In this document: positions 8,979-18,434 of the stretch, piece after piece | Layout: each line of letters begins with the position of its first letter | Position numbering within the stretch: the first letter of the stretch is position 1 | From: Paraburkholderia translucens | GTDB taxonomy: Bacteria > Pseudomonadota > Gammaproteobacteria > Burkholderiales > Burkholderiaceae | Length of the DNA stretch: 64,000 nucleotides | Direction of reading: 5' to 3' | NCBI RefSeq assembly: GCF_020881035.1 | Contig: NZ_JAJITC010000006.1 | Coordinates: forward strand, 393,061-457,060 | The notes under the pieces: generated by a model | Told to the model about the DNA's origin: nothing | Seen by the model: only the letters and a program-made list of their open reading frames with translations | Databases searched by the model: none | Made by a program: the position numbers and the translations under genes

Positions 8979-11063
8979 TCACATCCCGACCGTCACGCGC
9001 GTGAGCCCATTGCGCTTCAGATGACGGAAGCGTGCGAGCGCCCACAACGGGAAGAACTTGCGATAGCCGTGGTAGCGCAGATAGAACACACGCGGAAAGC
9101 CGGTCGCGGTAAAGCGCGTTTCGTCCCACAGCCCGTGCTCGCGCTGCTCACGCTGCAGATAGCCGATACCGCGCGCGACCGACTCGTGATTGACCTCGCC
9201 AGCCGCCATCAGACCGAGCAGCGCCCATGCGGTCTGCGACGCGGTGCTCGGGGCGCGCTCGTAGCCGCGATAGTCGAGCTTGTAGCTCTCGCCGCCCTCG
9301 CCCCAACCGCCGTCGTCGTTCTGGATCGACACGAGCCATTGCACCGCGCGCCGCATGCGCGGGTCGTCGTGCGGCATGCCGGCGGCGTTCAGCGAACACA
9401 GCGCGGTCCACGTGCCGTAAATGTAGTTCAGGCCCCAGCGGCCGTACCAACTGCCATCCTGCTCCTGCTCCTGCAGCATGTAGTCCAGCGCGCGCCGCGC
9501 CGGCTCGCTGCTTTGCGGCAGTTCACCGATCTGCGCGAACATCGACAGACAGCGGCCCGACACATCCGCGGTGGGCGGATCGAGCAGCGCGCCGTGATCG
9601 GAGAACGGAATGTTGTTCAGGTAGTACTGCGTGTTTTCCGGCTCGAACGCGCCCCAGCCGCCGTCGCTGCTCTGCATGCCGGCCACCCATTCGCGCGCGC
9701 GGGCGATCGCTTCGCGATCCACATCGGACTGCGTCAGCGCCGCCGAGCGATGCATCGCCATCGCGACCACCGCGGTATCGTCGACGTCCGGGTAGTGCGC
9801 ATTGTTGTACTGGAACGCCCAGCCGCCCGGCCGCACGTTCGGACGGCGCGAGATCCAGTCGCCGCGCACGTCGAGAATCTGCAGCGGACGCAGCCACGCG
9901 AGGCCGCGTTCGGCCGCCTGTTCGGCGCGCGCCTCGCCAGTTTCGAGCAAAGCATGCGCGGCGAGCGACGTATCCCACACCGGCGACAGACACGGCTGGC
10001 AATACGCTTCGTCGTCCTTGATGACGAGCAGCTTCTCGAGCGACTTGCGCGCGATCGCGCGATGCGGATGATCGGCCGGATAGCCGAGCACGTCATACAT
10101 CATCACCGAGTTGGCCATCGCCGGGAAAATCGCGCCGAGGCCGTCCTCGCCGTTCAGCCGTTCGTCGACGAACGCGACCGCTGCGCGGATCGCGCGTTCG
10201 CGCGTGGCCTTCGGCAACAGGCCATCGACCGCGCGCAGCACCGTATCGACACAACGGAAAAAGCCGAACCAGCCCGCATGCTGATGCGGCGCGCGTTGGT
10301 TCATGCCGGTGTTCACCGGCGCGCCGCGGAACAGCTCGTCGATGCGCACCTTGCGCGGATTGCGCGCGAGCGGCCGCTTCGCGTTGAGCACGAGCAGCGG
10401 CACGATCACCGTACGCGCCCAGTAGGACACCTTCGACAGATGGAACGGAAACCACACCGGCAGCAGCATGATCTCGACCGGCATCATCGGCACCGCGCGC
10501 CACGACACTACGCCGAACAGCGCGAGCAGGATGCGCGTGAAAACGTTCGCGTGTTCCGCGCCGCCGTGCGCGAGAATTGCGTCGCGCGCCCGCACCATGT
10601 GCTCGGCGTCGACCGGGTCGCCGATCATCTTCAGCGCGAAGTACGCCTTCACGCTCGCGCTGATGTCGAGCGCGCCATCGGTGAAAAGCGGCCAGCCGCC
10701 GTTCGGCAACTGGATACGGCGCAGATAACGCGCGATCTTCTGTTCGAGTTCGAGGTTCGGCGTTTCGCCGAGATAGTGGACCAGCAGCACGTATTCGGCC
10801 GGAATCGTCGCGTCGGCTTCGAGCTCGTAGACCCAATGGCCGTCGGGCTGCTGCGCGGCGAGGATCGCGTCGATGGCGCGCGTGATCGACGCGTCGAGCG
10901 CGCTCGGGGACGCGGCTTGCACTGGCGCCGGCGTGGCGGCGGCCGTTGCGTGCGCCGCGGTAGGCGTGTCGGCAACCATGCCGGCTTCGACCGGGTTCGG
11001 CGCCGCGTCGGCGGGTTCAGGCAGTACCGCGTCGGGTGGCTGGGTCTGAGATAAGTCGTTCAT
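8979..11063 (-). CDS. shc: Squalene-hopene cyclase
   Basis: Shc cyclises squalene to hopene and diplopterol at the cytoplasmic membrane. The 694-aa protein has the class II triterpene-cyclase DVDDTA motif at residues 426-431 (the middle Asp is the catalytic acid). It also has repeated QW-type motifs (QQPDGHWVYE, QSSDGGWGAFE, QEQDGSWYGRWG, QNDDGGWGEGG). An Ala/Pro-rich N-terminal extension of about 50 residues precedes the domain; the family is usually 630-660 aa. The ATG at 11063 overlaps the hpnE stop as ATGA, so translation is coupled. The opposite strand carries a very long open frame here (8673-11054), which is a GC-rich shadow. Confidence 0.97.
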   Translation of the reverse strand: MNDLSQTQPPDAVLPEPADAAPNPVEAGMVADTPTAAHATAAATPAPVQAASPSALDASITRAIDAILAAQQPDGHWVYELEADATIPAEYVLLVHYLGETPNLELEQKIARYLRRIQLPNGGWPLFTDGALDISASVKAYFALKMIGDPVDAEHMVRARDAILAHGGAEHANVFTRILLALFGVVSWRAVPMMPVEIMLLPVWFPFHLSKVSYWARTVIVPLLVLNAKRPLARNPRKVRIDELFRGAPVNTGMNQRAPHQHAGWFGFFRCVDTVLRAVDGLLPKATRERAIRAAVAFVDERLNGEDGLGAIFPAMANSVMMYDVLGYPADHPHRAIARKSLEKLLVIKDDEAYCQPCLSPVWDTSLAAHALLETGEARAEQAAERGLAWLRPLQILDVRGDWISRRPNVRPGGWAFQYNNAHYPDVDDTAVVAMAMHRSAALTQSDVDREAIARAREWVAGMQSSDGGWGAFEPENTQYYLNNIPFSDHGALLDPPTADVSGRCLSMFAQIGELPQSSEPARRALDYMLQEQEQDGSWYGRWGLNYIYGTWTALCSLNAAGMPHDDPRMRRAVQWLVSIQNDDGGWGEGGESYKLDYRGYERAPSTASQTAWALLGLMAAGEVNHESVARGIGYLQREQREHGLWDETRFTATGFPRVFYLRYHGYRKFFPLWALARFRHLKRNGLTRVTVGM

Positions 11064-12328
11064 CTGCGTTCCATCGGTTGATTCAACAGCGCATCCGCGG
11101 CCTTTTGGCCGGAGCGGATCGCGCCTTCGAGCATCGCGGGAAGGCCGGTGGCCGTCCAGTCTCCCGCGAGCAGCAAATTGTTCCAGCGAGTGCGCGTGCC
11201 CGGCCGCAATGTCTCCTGCGCAGGCAGCGCGGCAAACGTGGCGCGCGGTTCCATCGACACCTGCCAGCGCGGCAACGGCGCGAGCGGCAGCTTGACCGCC
11301 CGTGCGACCTCGGCCCAGACGATCGCCGCAAGCGCGTCATGCGACGTGTCCAGCAGCCGCTCGGCGCCGTTCACCGTGACTGACAGGCGCTCGTCGAAAG
11401 CGAACAGCCATTCGGCCGTTCCGTTCAGCAGCGCCGTGATCTGCGGCAAGCCGATCGGCGGCTCGACCGCGAAATGCACGTTGAGCGCGGCCGCGAAGCG
11501 CGTCGGTGCGCACAGACCCGGCACGAGCGCCGCGGCGGCGTCGGGCGGCAGCGCGAGAATCACCGCCTCGTCGGCGCCGAGCGCGATGCTGTCGTCGGCG
11601 AAATGCAGCGCCTGCGCCCGCGCGGGGTCGGCCGCAAACGTGATGTCGCGCAGACGCGAACCGAGCCGGATGGCCGCGCCGCCATGCTGCAGCAGCCGCA
11701 GCGCCGGATCGACGAACGCGCTGCCAAGTCCATGACGGGCGACGAGCGGCCGGCACGCCAGCCCGCCCGCGAGCAGCGTCTCGCGCGCGAGTGCGCCAGT
11801 CAGCTCGGCCGACGCGTCGCGCGGATCGAGATTGAGCAGCGCATGCAGCAACGGCCGCAGCAGGCGGTCCCACAGCGGACCGTCGCAGCGCATCGTCTGC
11901 GCGACGCTGCGGCCCGGCTTGGCGAACAGCAGCGGCACGAGCGACAGGTAATCGGACGGACCCGTATTCGGCACGCGCGCGTGCGCATCGAAAATCCACC
12001 ACGGCAAGCGTCCCGGCGACAGACGGACGGTCCAACGCGAAAGCGTGGCCAGATCGACGAACGGATACACGGGCTGCGCGGGACCGACCAGTTCGTCGGC
12101 GGCGCCGATCGCGCGCGCGTAGTTCAGCGTCGCGGCATTGGCGGACAGCACGATGTGATTGCCGCTGTCGAGCGTCGCGCCGAGCTTCTCGTCGTAGTAC
12201 GACCGGCAGCGGCCGCCCGCGTGATCCTGCGCTTCATGCAGCACGACCCGTGCGCCGCGCCGCTGCAACTGCACAGCGGCGGCGAGCCCAGCCACGCCCG
12301 CACCGACCACGTGGACGAGCCTGGGCAT
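11060..12328 (-). CDS. hpnE: Hydroxysqualene dehydroxylase HpnE
   Basis: HpnE is an FAD-dependent amine-oxidase-fold enzyme that reduces hydroxysqualene to squalene in the HpnCDE route. The 422-aa protein starts MPRLVHVVGAGVAGLAAAVQL, a Rossmann GxGxxG, followed by VVLHEAQDHAGGRC. The C-terminal FAD contact is LLLAGDWTATGLPAMLEGAIRSG. The ATG at 12328 begins four bases after the hpnD stop; the longer open frame upstream runs inside hpnD and is not part of the protein. The stop overlaps the shc start. Confidence 0.93.
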   Translation of the reverse strand: MPRLVHVVGAGVAGLAAAVQLQRRGARVVLHEAQDHAGGRCRSYYDEKLGATLDSGNHIVLSANAATLNYARAIGAADELVGPAQPVYPFVDLATLSRWTVRLSPGRLPWWIFDAHARVPNTGPSDYLSLVPLLFAKPGRSVAQTMRCDGPLWDRLLRPLLHALLNLDPRDASAELTGALARETLLAGGLACRPLVARHGLGSAFVDPALRLLQHGGAAIRLGSRLRDITFAADPARAQALHFADDSIALGADEAVILALPPDAAAALVPGLCAPTRFAAALNVHFAVEPPIGLPQITALLNGTAEWLFAFDERLSVTVNGAERLLDTSHDALAAIVWAEVARAVKLPLAPLPRWQVSMEPRATFAALPAQETLRPGTRTRWNNLLLAGDWTATGLPAMLEGAIRSGQKAADALLNQPMERR

Positions 12329-12332
12329 CAGC

Positions 12333-13181
12333 TCAGAAAAGCGCGTAACGCGCGACGATCCACAGCAAGCGCAGCTTCGGCTTGCTGACCTTCGTGCGCG
12401 GAACGTCGAAGCCGCGCTCCAGCGTGCGCTCGAGCAGCACGCGATAGACGCCCGACATGATGCGCGGCGCGCGCACGTGAGCACGCGGCTCACGATCCAT
12501 GATCGCGTCGGATTCGGCGAAGTGCTGCTTCGCGCGCTCGGCGAGCGTCGCGCACACGCGCGGCAGCGACGGATCGTCGGCGATCTGCCGCGGGTTCGCA
12601 GCCGCGATGCCTTCGCGCGCGAGCAGCTCGAGCGGCAGGTAGCAGCGGTTGATACCGGCGTCTTCGTCGATGTCGCGCAATATATTGGTGAGTTGCAGCG
12701 CGCGCCCGAGATGGTGCGCGAGCAGCCGGCCCGGCTCGTCACGCATCCCGAATATCCTCACCGACAAACGGCCGGCCGCGCTCGCGACGCGGTCGCAATA
12801 GAGGTCAAGCGTGGCGTCGTCGGGCGCGCAGATGTCGGCGGCGGCGTCCATCGCCATGCCGTCGATCATCGCGTGAAAATCCTCGCGTTGCAGGTGAAAA
12901 GTATGAATGTGTCGCGTCAGCGCGCGCAGCGACGGGCGCGGCTGACCGGCATAGCACGCGTCGATGTCGGCGCGCCACTGCTCGAGCCCGGCCGCGCGTT
13001 CGGCACGCGGCAGGTCGCTATCGGCGATGTCGTCGACGGCGCGGCAGAACGCGTAGACCTGATACATCGCATCGCGCTGCTCCGCCGGCAGGATGCGCAT
13101 GGCGAGATAAAACGAGCTGCCGGACGTGGCAGCAGCGGCGTCGATTTCAGTATCGTCCACGACAAGATTGGAAACAGCCAA
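12333..13181 (-). CDS. hpnD: Presqualene diphosphate synthase HpnD
   Basis: HpnD condenses two farnesyl diphosphates to presqualene diphosphate. It is the first gene of the operon. The 282-aa protein has the two Asp-rich Mg-binding motifs of squalene/phytoene synthases: AVDDIAD (residues 49-54) and LRDIDED (168-174). It also has the early SSFYLAMRILP. No ATG precedes the conserved N-terminus. I chose TTG at 13181 (MAVSNLVVDD) because GGAG stands 6 bases upstream; a TTG at 13220 is also in frame but lacks a good site. HpnC, the usual partner, is not in this window. Confidence 0.9.
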   Translation of the reverse strand: MAVSNLVVDDTEIDAAAATSGSSFYLAMRILPAEQRDAMYQVYAFCRAVDDIADSDLPRAERAAGLEQWRADIDACYAGQPRPSLRALTRHIHTFHLQREDFHAMIDGMAMDAAADICAPDDATLDLYCDRVASAAGRLSVRIFGMRDEPGRLLAHHLGRALQLTNILRDIDEDAGINRCYLPLELLAREGIAAANPRQIADDPSLPRVCATLAERAKQHFAESDAIMDREPRAHVRAPRIMSGVYRVLLERTLERGFDVPRTKVSKPKLRLLWIVARYALF

Positions 13182-13422
13182 GACGATCTCCGCTGGAGGC
13201 GCCCGCTGAAAGGCGTTCAAAGAAGTTTTTCAAGCCGACCCGCAGGGCACTGGGCGCGCGCGCGGACACGCGCGAAATATCCGGCCAGGCAGCCGGAAAC
13301 GGCGAAAAGTATAGCAATCTTTGCCGGTGACCGCAGATCCGTCGGCCAATAAGGGGACGGAAGCGAAGGCCATCTGACGGCACGGCCCGAAGGGGTCGAA
13401 CCGCGCCGCCTCCGCCGGCGCT

Positions 13423-14373
13423 TCATGCTCCCGCGAGCCGGAACGCGACCGCGCAGTTACGGCCCTGGCGCTTTGCGCGATACAGCGCCGCGTCGGCTTC
13501 GTTGATCAGCACGTCGTAGGCGGGCACGCCGTCACGCGCCGCCGCGCCGCCAAGGCTCGCCGTGACCGGCACGCTGGTGCCGATCAGTTCGATCGGCGTT
13601 TCCTCGATCACGCAACGAATTTTCTCCGCCACGAGCATTGCGTCGTCGAGCGGCGTGCACGGCAGCAACAGCGCAAACTCCTCGCCGCCGAAGCGCCCGA
13701 ACGTATCCTGCGCGCGCACCACGCCGCTGACACGCTGCGCCATCACGCGCAGCACCGTATCGCCAACGCCGTGACCGAACTGGTCGTTGATCTTCTTGAA
13801 GTGATCGAGGTCGAACAGCAGCATCGACATGTCACCGCCATAGCGCTGCCAGCGTGTGAATTCGTCGCGCAGCCGCGCTTCGAAAAACCGCCGGTTCGCG
13901 ATGCCGGTCAGTCCGTCGCGATTGGCGTACTCCTGCAGCTTCGCGACCGCCTCTTCGCGTTCGCGCTGCACGATGCTCACATGGGTGACGTCGGAAATGG
14001 TCACGCACACGGCGACCACTTCACGCCCGCGCATCAGCGGCATGAAGGTGCAGTCCTGCTGCATGAAGTCGACCCCGCCGGTGATCGGCCGGTCGTGATC
14101 GAATTTGAACAGATACGGGCGCTGCTCCCACGAGCTGAACGCGAAGCTGCCGAGCTGGAACACGCTCTCGACCTTGCGCGACAGCCACACGCGCGGCAGT
14201 TCCGGAAAGTTCAGGAAGATCGAGCGGCCGACCACCTGCTCCGCCGACAGACCGCTATGGTCCTGCATGAAGCGATTCCACATCAGCACGTTCAGGTCCC
14301 GGTCGAGCACGAAAATACCGAAACCAACCCGCTCGACCACGAGGTCGCTCAAGGATTCCACGGGGACATTCAT
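13423..14373 (-). CDS. PAS-GGDEF diguanylate cyclase
   Basis: The 316-aa cytoplasmic protein has an N-terminal PAS-like sensor (about 8-125; GFGIFVLDRDLNVLMWN), a short coiled linker (about 130-150) and a GGDEF domain (150-316). The active-site loop is GGEEF (229-233). The RxxD inhibitory site (R220, D223) is intact five residues before it, so an active, product-inhibited cyclic-di-GMP synthase is expected. Its ATG overlaps the CheC stop (ATGA), which ties cyclic-di-GMP output to the response regulator and CheC upstream. The open frame continues upstream through cheC but that part is not a GGDEF protein. Confidence 0.9.
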   Translation of the reverse strand: MNVPVESLSDLVVERVGFGIFVLDRDLNVLMWNRFMQDHSGLSAEQVVGRSIFLNFPELPRVWLSRKVESVFQLGSFAFSSWEQRPYLFKFDHDRPITGGVDFMQQDCTFMPLMRGREVVAVCVTISDVTHVSIVQREREEAVAKLQEYANRDGLTGIANRRFFEARLRDEFTRWQRYGGDMSMLLFDLDHFKKINDQFGHGVGDTVLRVMAQRVSGVVRAQDTFGRFGGEEFALLLPCTPLDDAMLVAEKIRCVIEETPIELIGTSVPVTASLGGAAARDGVPAYDVLINEADAALYRAKRQGRNCAVAFRLAGA

Positions 14374-14993
14374 AAGCTGGACAGCAGCGCATCGAGCGCT
14401 TCGTTCATGTGATGGATCGATTCCTCGGCCATCAGCATCACCAGGTGGGCGCGAAAGCTCTGGTGTTCGAGCGCGAAATTCACTTCGACCAGCAGCGCCA
14501 CCTCCCATTGCAGCACGCCGGGCTGGAACACTTCGTCGAGCGTCAGCGTCTCGCCGAGCAGACCCGGCGCGGAAAACACCGGCGTGCGGCCGAGCTGGTC
14601 GAGAATCGACGAGACACACGCGCCGGACAGCAGGTTCGCGACGTCGAGCATCAGCTCCCGCTCTCCGATCGCCTCGTAGCTCGAGCGCGCGTATGGATCG
14701 TCGATGAGCGAGCACAGCTGCGTGATGCTGTCGCTGCGGCAGATCACCAGCACTTCGCCCTTGATGTCCGAGCGAAAGCCCTGACGCACCGCGCTGACCG
14801 TGTCGTCGATGCGGGTCATCTCGCGCAGCGTGCGCGCAGCGTCGCTCACCGCGACCATCTTCACGCGCGGTACCGACAGTTCGATGAACGAATCGAGCAG
14901 TCGCGCGAGCCGCGTCGCGGCCTGGCCCATCGCGAGGTTGGCGATTTCCTGCAGCGCGTCGCGGCGGTCTTCGGTGAGGGCGGGCTCAGACAT
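14370..14993 (-). CDS. cheC: CheC-like phosphatase
   Basis: The 207-aa protein has the CheC/CheX/FliY architecture with two phosphatase helices. The first is D12-xxx-E16-xx-N19-xxx-G23 (DALQEIANLAMG). The second is ERELMLDVANLLSG, in which Asp117 replaces the usual Glu before N120. CheC dephosphorylates CheY-type regulators. It overlaps the response regulator by 8 bases upstream and the diguanylate cyclase downstream, so the three form one coupled unit that is not part of a complete chemotaxis operon. The partner is probably the adjacent single-domain regulator (inference). Confidence 0.85.
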   Translation of the reverse strand: MSEPALTEDRRDALQEIANLAMGQAATRLARLLDSFIELSVPRVKMVAVSDAARTLREMTRIDDTVSAVRQGFRSDIKGEVLVICRSDSITQLCSLIDDPYARSSYEAIGERELMLDVANLLSGACVSSILDQLGRTPVFSAPGLLGETLTLDEVFQPGVLQWEVALLVEVNFALEHQSFRAHLVMLMAEESIHHMNEALDALLSSL

Positions 14994-15351
14994 ACAAGCC
15001 GTACTCCTTGAGGATGGGCAGGACCGCCTCGGGCGTCACCGGCTTTTCGATGAACGCGATCGCGCCGAGTTCGCGCACGCGCTCCTGGGCAAGCGGCTGC
15101 ACGTCGGCGGAAACGACGATCACGAAAGTGTTCAGGTCCTCCTGCTGCAGCGCTTCGAGAACCTGGTAGCCGGTCATGTCCGGCATCGTCAGATCGAGGA
15201 ACATGACTGATGCCTTGCCCTCGCGATACAACGTGAGCGCCTCGAACCCGTTCGCTGCGTAGGACACGTCGACGTTCCAGTCCGGCGGCAGTGCTCGGGT
15301 GAGCAGCTTGCGGGCGAGCAGCGAATCGTCGGCGATCACAATTGGCAGCAT
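14986..15351 (-). CDS. CheY-like single-domain response regulator
   Basis: The 121-aa receiver has an acidic pair (ADD at 7-9), phospho-acceptor D53 in MFLDLTMPDMTG and the conserved Lys in FIEKPVTPE. There is no output domain. The ATG at 15351 gives the standard receiver N-terminus MLPIVIADDS. In-frame upstream ATGs near 15405 would add about 18 residues and cannot be excluded. It is the first gene of the regulator-CheC-cyclase operon. The cognate kinase may be the divergent hybrid kinase next door. Confidence 0.88.
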   Translation of the reverse strand: MLPIVIADDSLLARKLLTRALPPDWNVDVSYAANGFEALTLYREGKASVMFLDLTMPDMTGYQVLEALQQEDLNTFVIVVSADVQPLAQERVRELGAIAFIEKPVTPEAVLPILKEYGLYV

Positions 15352-15892
15352 GGCAACGGCGGGTCGGGTGGTTTGGGCTGGTGTCGGGTAAAGGAATCCG
15401 CTCATTCATCCTGGCGTCATGCCAAGCCGCCGCGCGACCAGGTACAGTAACGCCTGTCGAATTACAGTTGCCTTTGGCGAGAGGGGTGCGAGTACAGCAG
15501 GACGCGTTTCACGGACCTTGACGATGTCGCCCACGGACGGGAAAGCGGCCCTTTATTGTGAAGAGGATTGTCGAAGCAAATTCGCATAAAGGCAACTCGC
15601 CAGAAATGCCATCGATGAGGACATCTTCCCATGTTGGGACCGTTTCGGAAATAATTATCTCATCTGACGCGAATTACTTTTATATTTATACTTTTGTGTA
15701 CGTTTGCGGTTCCCGATTCGTCGCTGTTTTAACGCCGCTTTTAAAGAACGGCCGGTACGGCGAATGCCCTTTCTCCACGCCTTGCGGCAAATTTTTCCGC
15801 GCGGCGTCTATGCTTGTTCTGAAGTCGGCATGGTGCCGGCAACGGCCCGATCCGGGGCTGCCAGTTTCGAGCGACTTCTCCCATCAACGACA
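15352..15892. promoter_or_regulatory. Long divergent intergenic region
   Basis: This 540-bp gap lies between the minus-strand regulator operon and the plus-strand hybrid kinase. Bases 15570-15740 are unusually AT-rich for this genome, with runs such as ATTACTTTTATATTTATAC, and probably hold the promoters. I see no gene and no clear operator. The kinase frame is open from 15704, so an earlier kinase start within it is possible. Confidence 0.5.
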
Positions 15893-18187
15893 ATGACTTC
15901 AAACCGGGCCGACTCCGCGCGCGCGGGCCGCCTTCCGCGTCGTCCTGCCCGCGAGCAGGACGACGCGTTGTTTCCCGCCGTGCCGGAACAGAATTTCCAG
16001 GTGCGTCGCATCACGCTGATCGCGCTGCTGGTCGCGGCGATCGTGCTGCCGTTCGTCTACGTCGCAGCAATGGCATTGACCGATTTGCGCTCGCGCGAGG
16101 CCGACGCGACCGATCTGACGCTGCGCACGGTGCGCGTCGCCGAAGAACACGCGTTGAAGGTGTTCGACATGAACGAGACGCTGAACTCGCGCATCGTCGA
16201 TCTGACCGCGGGCCTCGACGACGACGGCATCCGCGCGCGCGAACAGACGATTCACGACAAGCTGCGCTCGATGGGCGGCGGCTATCCGCAGGTGGCCTCG
16301 GTGTCGATTTACGGTGAGGAGGGTGCGCTGCTCGTGAGCAGCCGCCTGTATCCGTCGCCGGAGCTTTCGGTCGGTCAGCGCGACGATTTCGTCGGCATCC
16401 GCGACGGCAACGAACTCGAACACGTGTCGAAAGTGATGACGGGGCACGTGAGCGGCGAACAGGTGTTCAACATGGGGGTCGAGCGCCAGGCGCCCAATGG
16501 CTCGTTCGCGGGTGTCGTGTCGATTGCGCTGCGGCCCAGCTATTTCGACGCGTTCTATCGCGAATTGCTCGGCAGCAGCGACGATACGCCGATCATCATG
16601 AGCCTCGTGCGCACCGACGGCGCGGTGCTTGCGCATTTCCCGCGCGGCCCGCGCGAGCCGACCGCGCTCTCGGCCGATTCGCCGTTCGCCGAAGCGGTCA
16701 GACAGGGACAGCGCTCGGGTGTCGTGCGGATGCATTCGAGCTTCGCCGGCGGCAACGTGATCGTCGCGTTCCGGCACGTCGGCTCGTATCCGGTCTATGT
16801 GCTGTGCGGCTATCGCACCTCGGCCATCTGGGCCGGCTGGTACAAGCACCTGAGCGTCCTGATCCTGTCGATGTTCACGCCGTCGATCGCGCTGTGGTGC
16901 GTGATCTGGCTGTCGCTGCGCCGCCTCGGCGCCGAAGAGGAGGCGTGGGAGCGCTGGCAGGCCGAGGCGTCGATGCGCCGCTCGATAGAATCCGCGTACC
17001 GCCAGTCGCGCAAGATGGAAGCGCTCGGCACGCTGGTCGGCAGCGTCGCGCACGACTTCAACAACCTGCTGATGATCCTCTCGGCCAATGTGCAGATCGT
17101 GCGGCGGCGCGGCGTCGACGGGCTGGAGCGCGAACTGGCCGCGATGGAGCGCGCGTTGAAGAGCGGCCAGTCGCTGACGAGGCAGCTGCTCGGCGTCGCG
17201 CGCAAGCAGCCGCTGCGCACCGAGACGCTGTCGCTCGAACGCTGGCTGCCGTCGTGCCGCGAGTTGCTGAGTGCGTCGCTCGGCGCGAAGGTCTCACTCG
17301 TGATCGATAGCGGCATCGAGACGTGGCCGGTGCGCGTCGACGTCGCCGAACTCGAACTCGCGCTCATCAACGTCGCGGTCAACGCGCGCGATGCGATGGC
17401 CAACGGCGGGCGCTTCACCGTGCGCGCGAGCAACGTCGTGTTCCGTCACGAGGACGGCTTTCCGCTGACCGGCGAATTCGTGCAACTGTCGCTCGAAGAC
17501 ACCGGCACAGGCATGGCGCCCGATGTGCTCGCGCGCGCGTTCGAACCGCTCTTCACGACCAAGCCAAAAGGCATGGGCACGGGGCTCGGGCTACCGCAGG
17601 TGTTTGCGTTCTGCGAGAGCTCGGGCGGCCTCGCGGCGATCGACAGCGCGATCGGCGCGGGCACTTCGGTGCGGCTCTATCTGCCGCGCGCGTCGGCCGA
17701 GCCGCCGGCGAGCGGACCGGCCGACGCGCGCGCGCCCGAAAGCGGCGCGCCGCTGGGTCTGCGCGTGCTGCTCGTCGAGGACAACGAAGAAGTCGCCGCC
17801 GGCACCGAGGCGCTGTTGCAGATGATGGGTCATAAGGTCACCTGCGTGTTCAATGCCGACACCGCGCTGCGCGTGCTCGACGAGGCCTGCGCGAAGCGCG
17901 CGAGCACCAGCGAGCGGCTGCCGTTCGATCTGGTGCTGTCGGACATTCACATGCCCGGAAAGATGAACGGCATCGATCTGGCCGAAGCCGTGCTCGGGTT
18001 CGACGCGCAGCTTCCGGTCATTCTGGTGACCGGCTATGCGGAGGAACTCGACCGCGCGCGCCACGCGAACGTGCGCGTGCTGTCCAAGCCGTTCGATATC
18101 GGCCTGCTCGAAAAGCTGCTCGAAACGATCCAGCACAACGTCGCGCAAGCCCGCACCGATGCGGCCACCCATCCGGCCGATAACTGA
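15893..18187 (+). CDS. Hybrid sensor histidine kinase with periplasmic Cache-like domain and receiver
   Basis: The membrane protein (764 aa from ATG 15893) has a first transmembrane helix (ITLIALLVAAIVLPFVYVAAM), a periplasmic PDC/Cache-type sensor of about 250 residues, and a second helix (LSVLILSMFTPSIALWCVIWL). A HisKA domain with phospho-acceptor H387 in GSVAHDFNNLL comes next, then HATPase_c (NVAVNARDAMANGG, GTGMGxGLGLP-type boxes). A C-terminal receiver carries D684 in LSDIHMPGKMNG. The VAHDFNNLL H-box is typical of hybrid kinases. Start choice is uncertain: ATGs at 15764 and 15830 are in frame, and none has a strong ribosome site. It is divergent from the CheY-CheC-GGDEF operon, a likely functional link. 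Confidence 0.88.
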   Translation: MTSNRADSARAGRLPRRPAREQDDALFPAVPEQNFQVRRITLIALLVAAIVLPFVYVAAMALTDLRSREADATDLTLRTVRVAEEHALKVFDMNETLNSRIVDLTAGLDDDGIRAREQTIHDKLRSMGGGYPQVASVSIYGEEGALLVSSRLYPSPELSVGQRDDFVGIRDGNELEHVSKVMTGHVSGEQVFNMGVERQAPNGSFAGVVSIALRPSYFDAFYRELLGSSDDTPIIMSLVRTDGAVLAHFPRGPREPTALSADSPFAEAVRQGQRSGVVRMHSSFAGGNVIVAFRHVGSYPVYVLCGYRTSAIWAGWYKHLSVLILSMFTPSIALWCVIWLSLRRLGAEEEAWERWQAEASMRRSIESAYRQSRKMEALGTLVGSVAHDFNNLLMILSANVQIVRRRGVDGLERELAAMERALKSGQSLTRQLLGVARKQPLRTETLSLERWLPSCRELLSASLGAKVSLVIDSGIETWPVRVDVAELELALINVAVNARDAMANGGRFTVRASNVVFRHEDGFPLTGEFVQLSLEDTGTGMAPDVLARAFEPLFTTKPKGMGTGLGLPQVFAFCESSGGLAAIDSAIGAGTSVRLYLPRASAEPPASGPADARAPESGAPLGLRVLLVEDNEEVAAGTEALLQMMGHKVTCVFNADTALRVLDEACAKRASTSERLPFDLVLSDIHMPGKMNGIDLAEAVLGFDAQLPVILVTGYAEELDRARHANVRVLSKPFDIGLLEKLLETIQHNVAQARTDAATHPADN

Positions 18188-18434
18188 GGCCGATCGCCCG
18201 TTCTCACCCAGGCGTCATTTACCAGACTTTGTAAAAAGCGCGGCGGCCGCACGTCGCGCATTTTTGCATTGCGAGCGCGCTTCATGCGCAGTACAACGGA
18301 AGTCGCGGCCGCGCATAGGAGCAGCACCCGCGCGCGGTGGCGCAAGGGCATGAACGTTGCATACCGAAAGACGGCAAGGCGACGGTGCCGCCTCTGGCGC
18401 AGCCCGTCCCAGCAGAACATGCCGGGAGACAACC

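Noticed and set aside
8673..11054. Very long plus-strand open frame (793 codons) antisense to shc
   Set aside because: It lies opposite a certain squalene-hopene cyclase; the Arg/His-rich translation is the usual GC-rich shadow and has no ribosome site.
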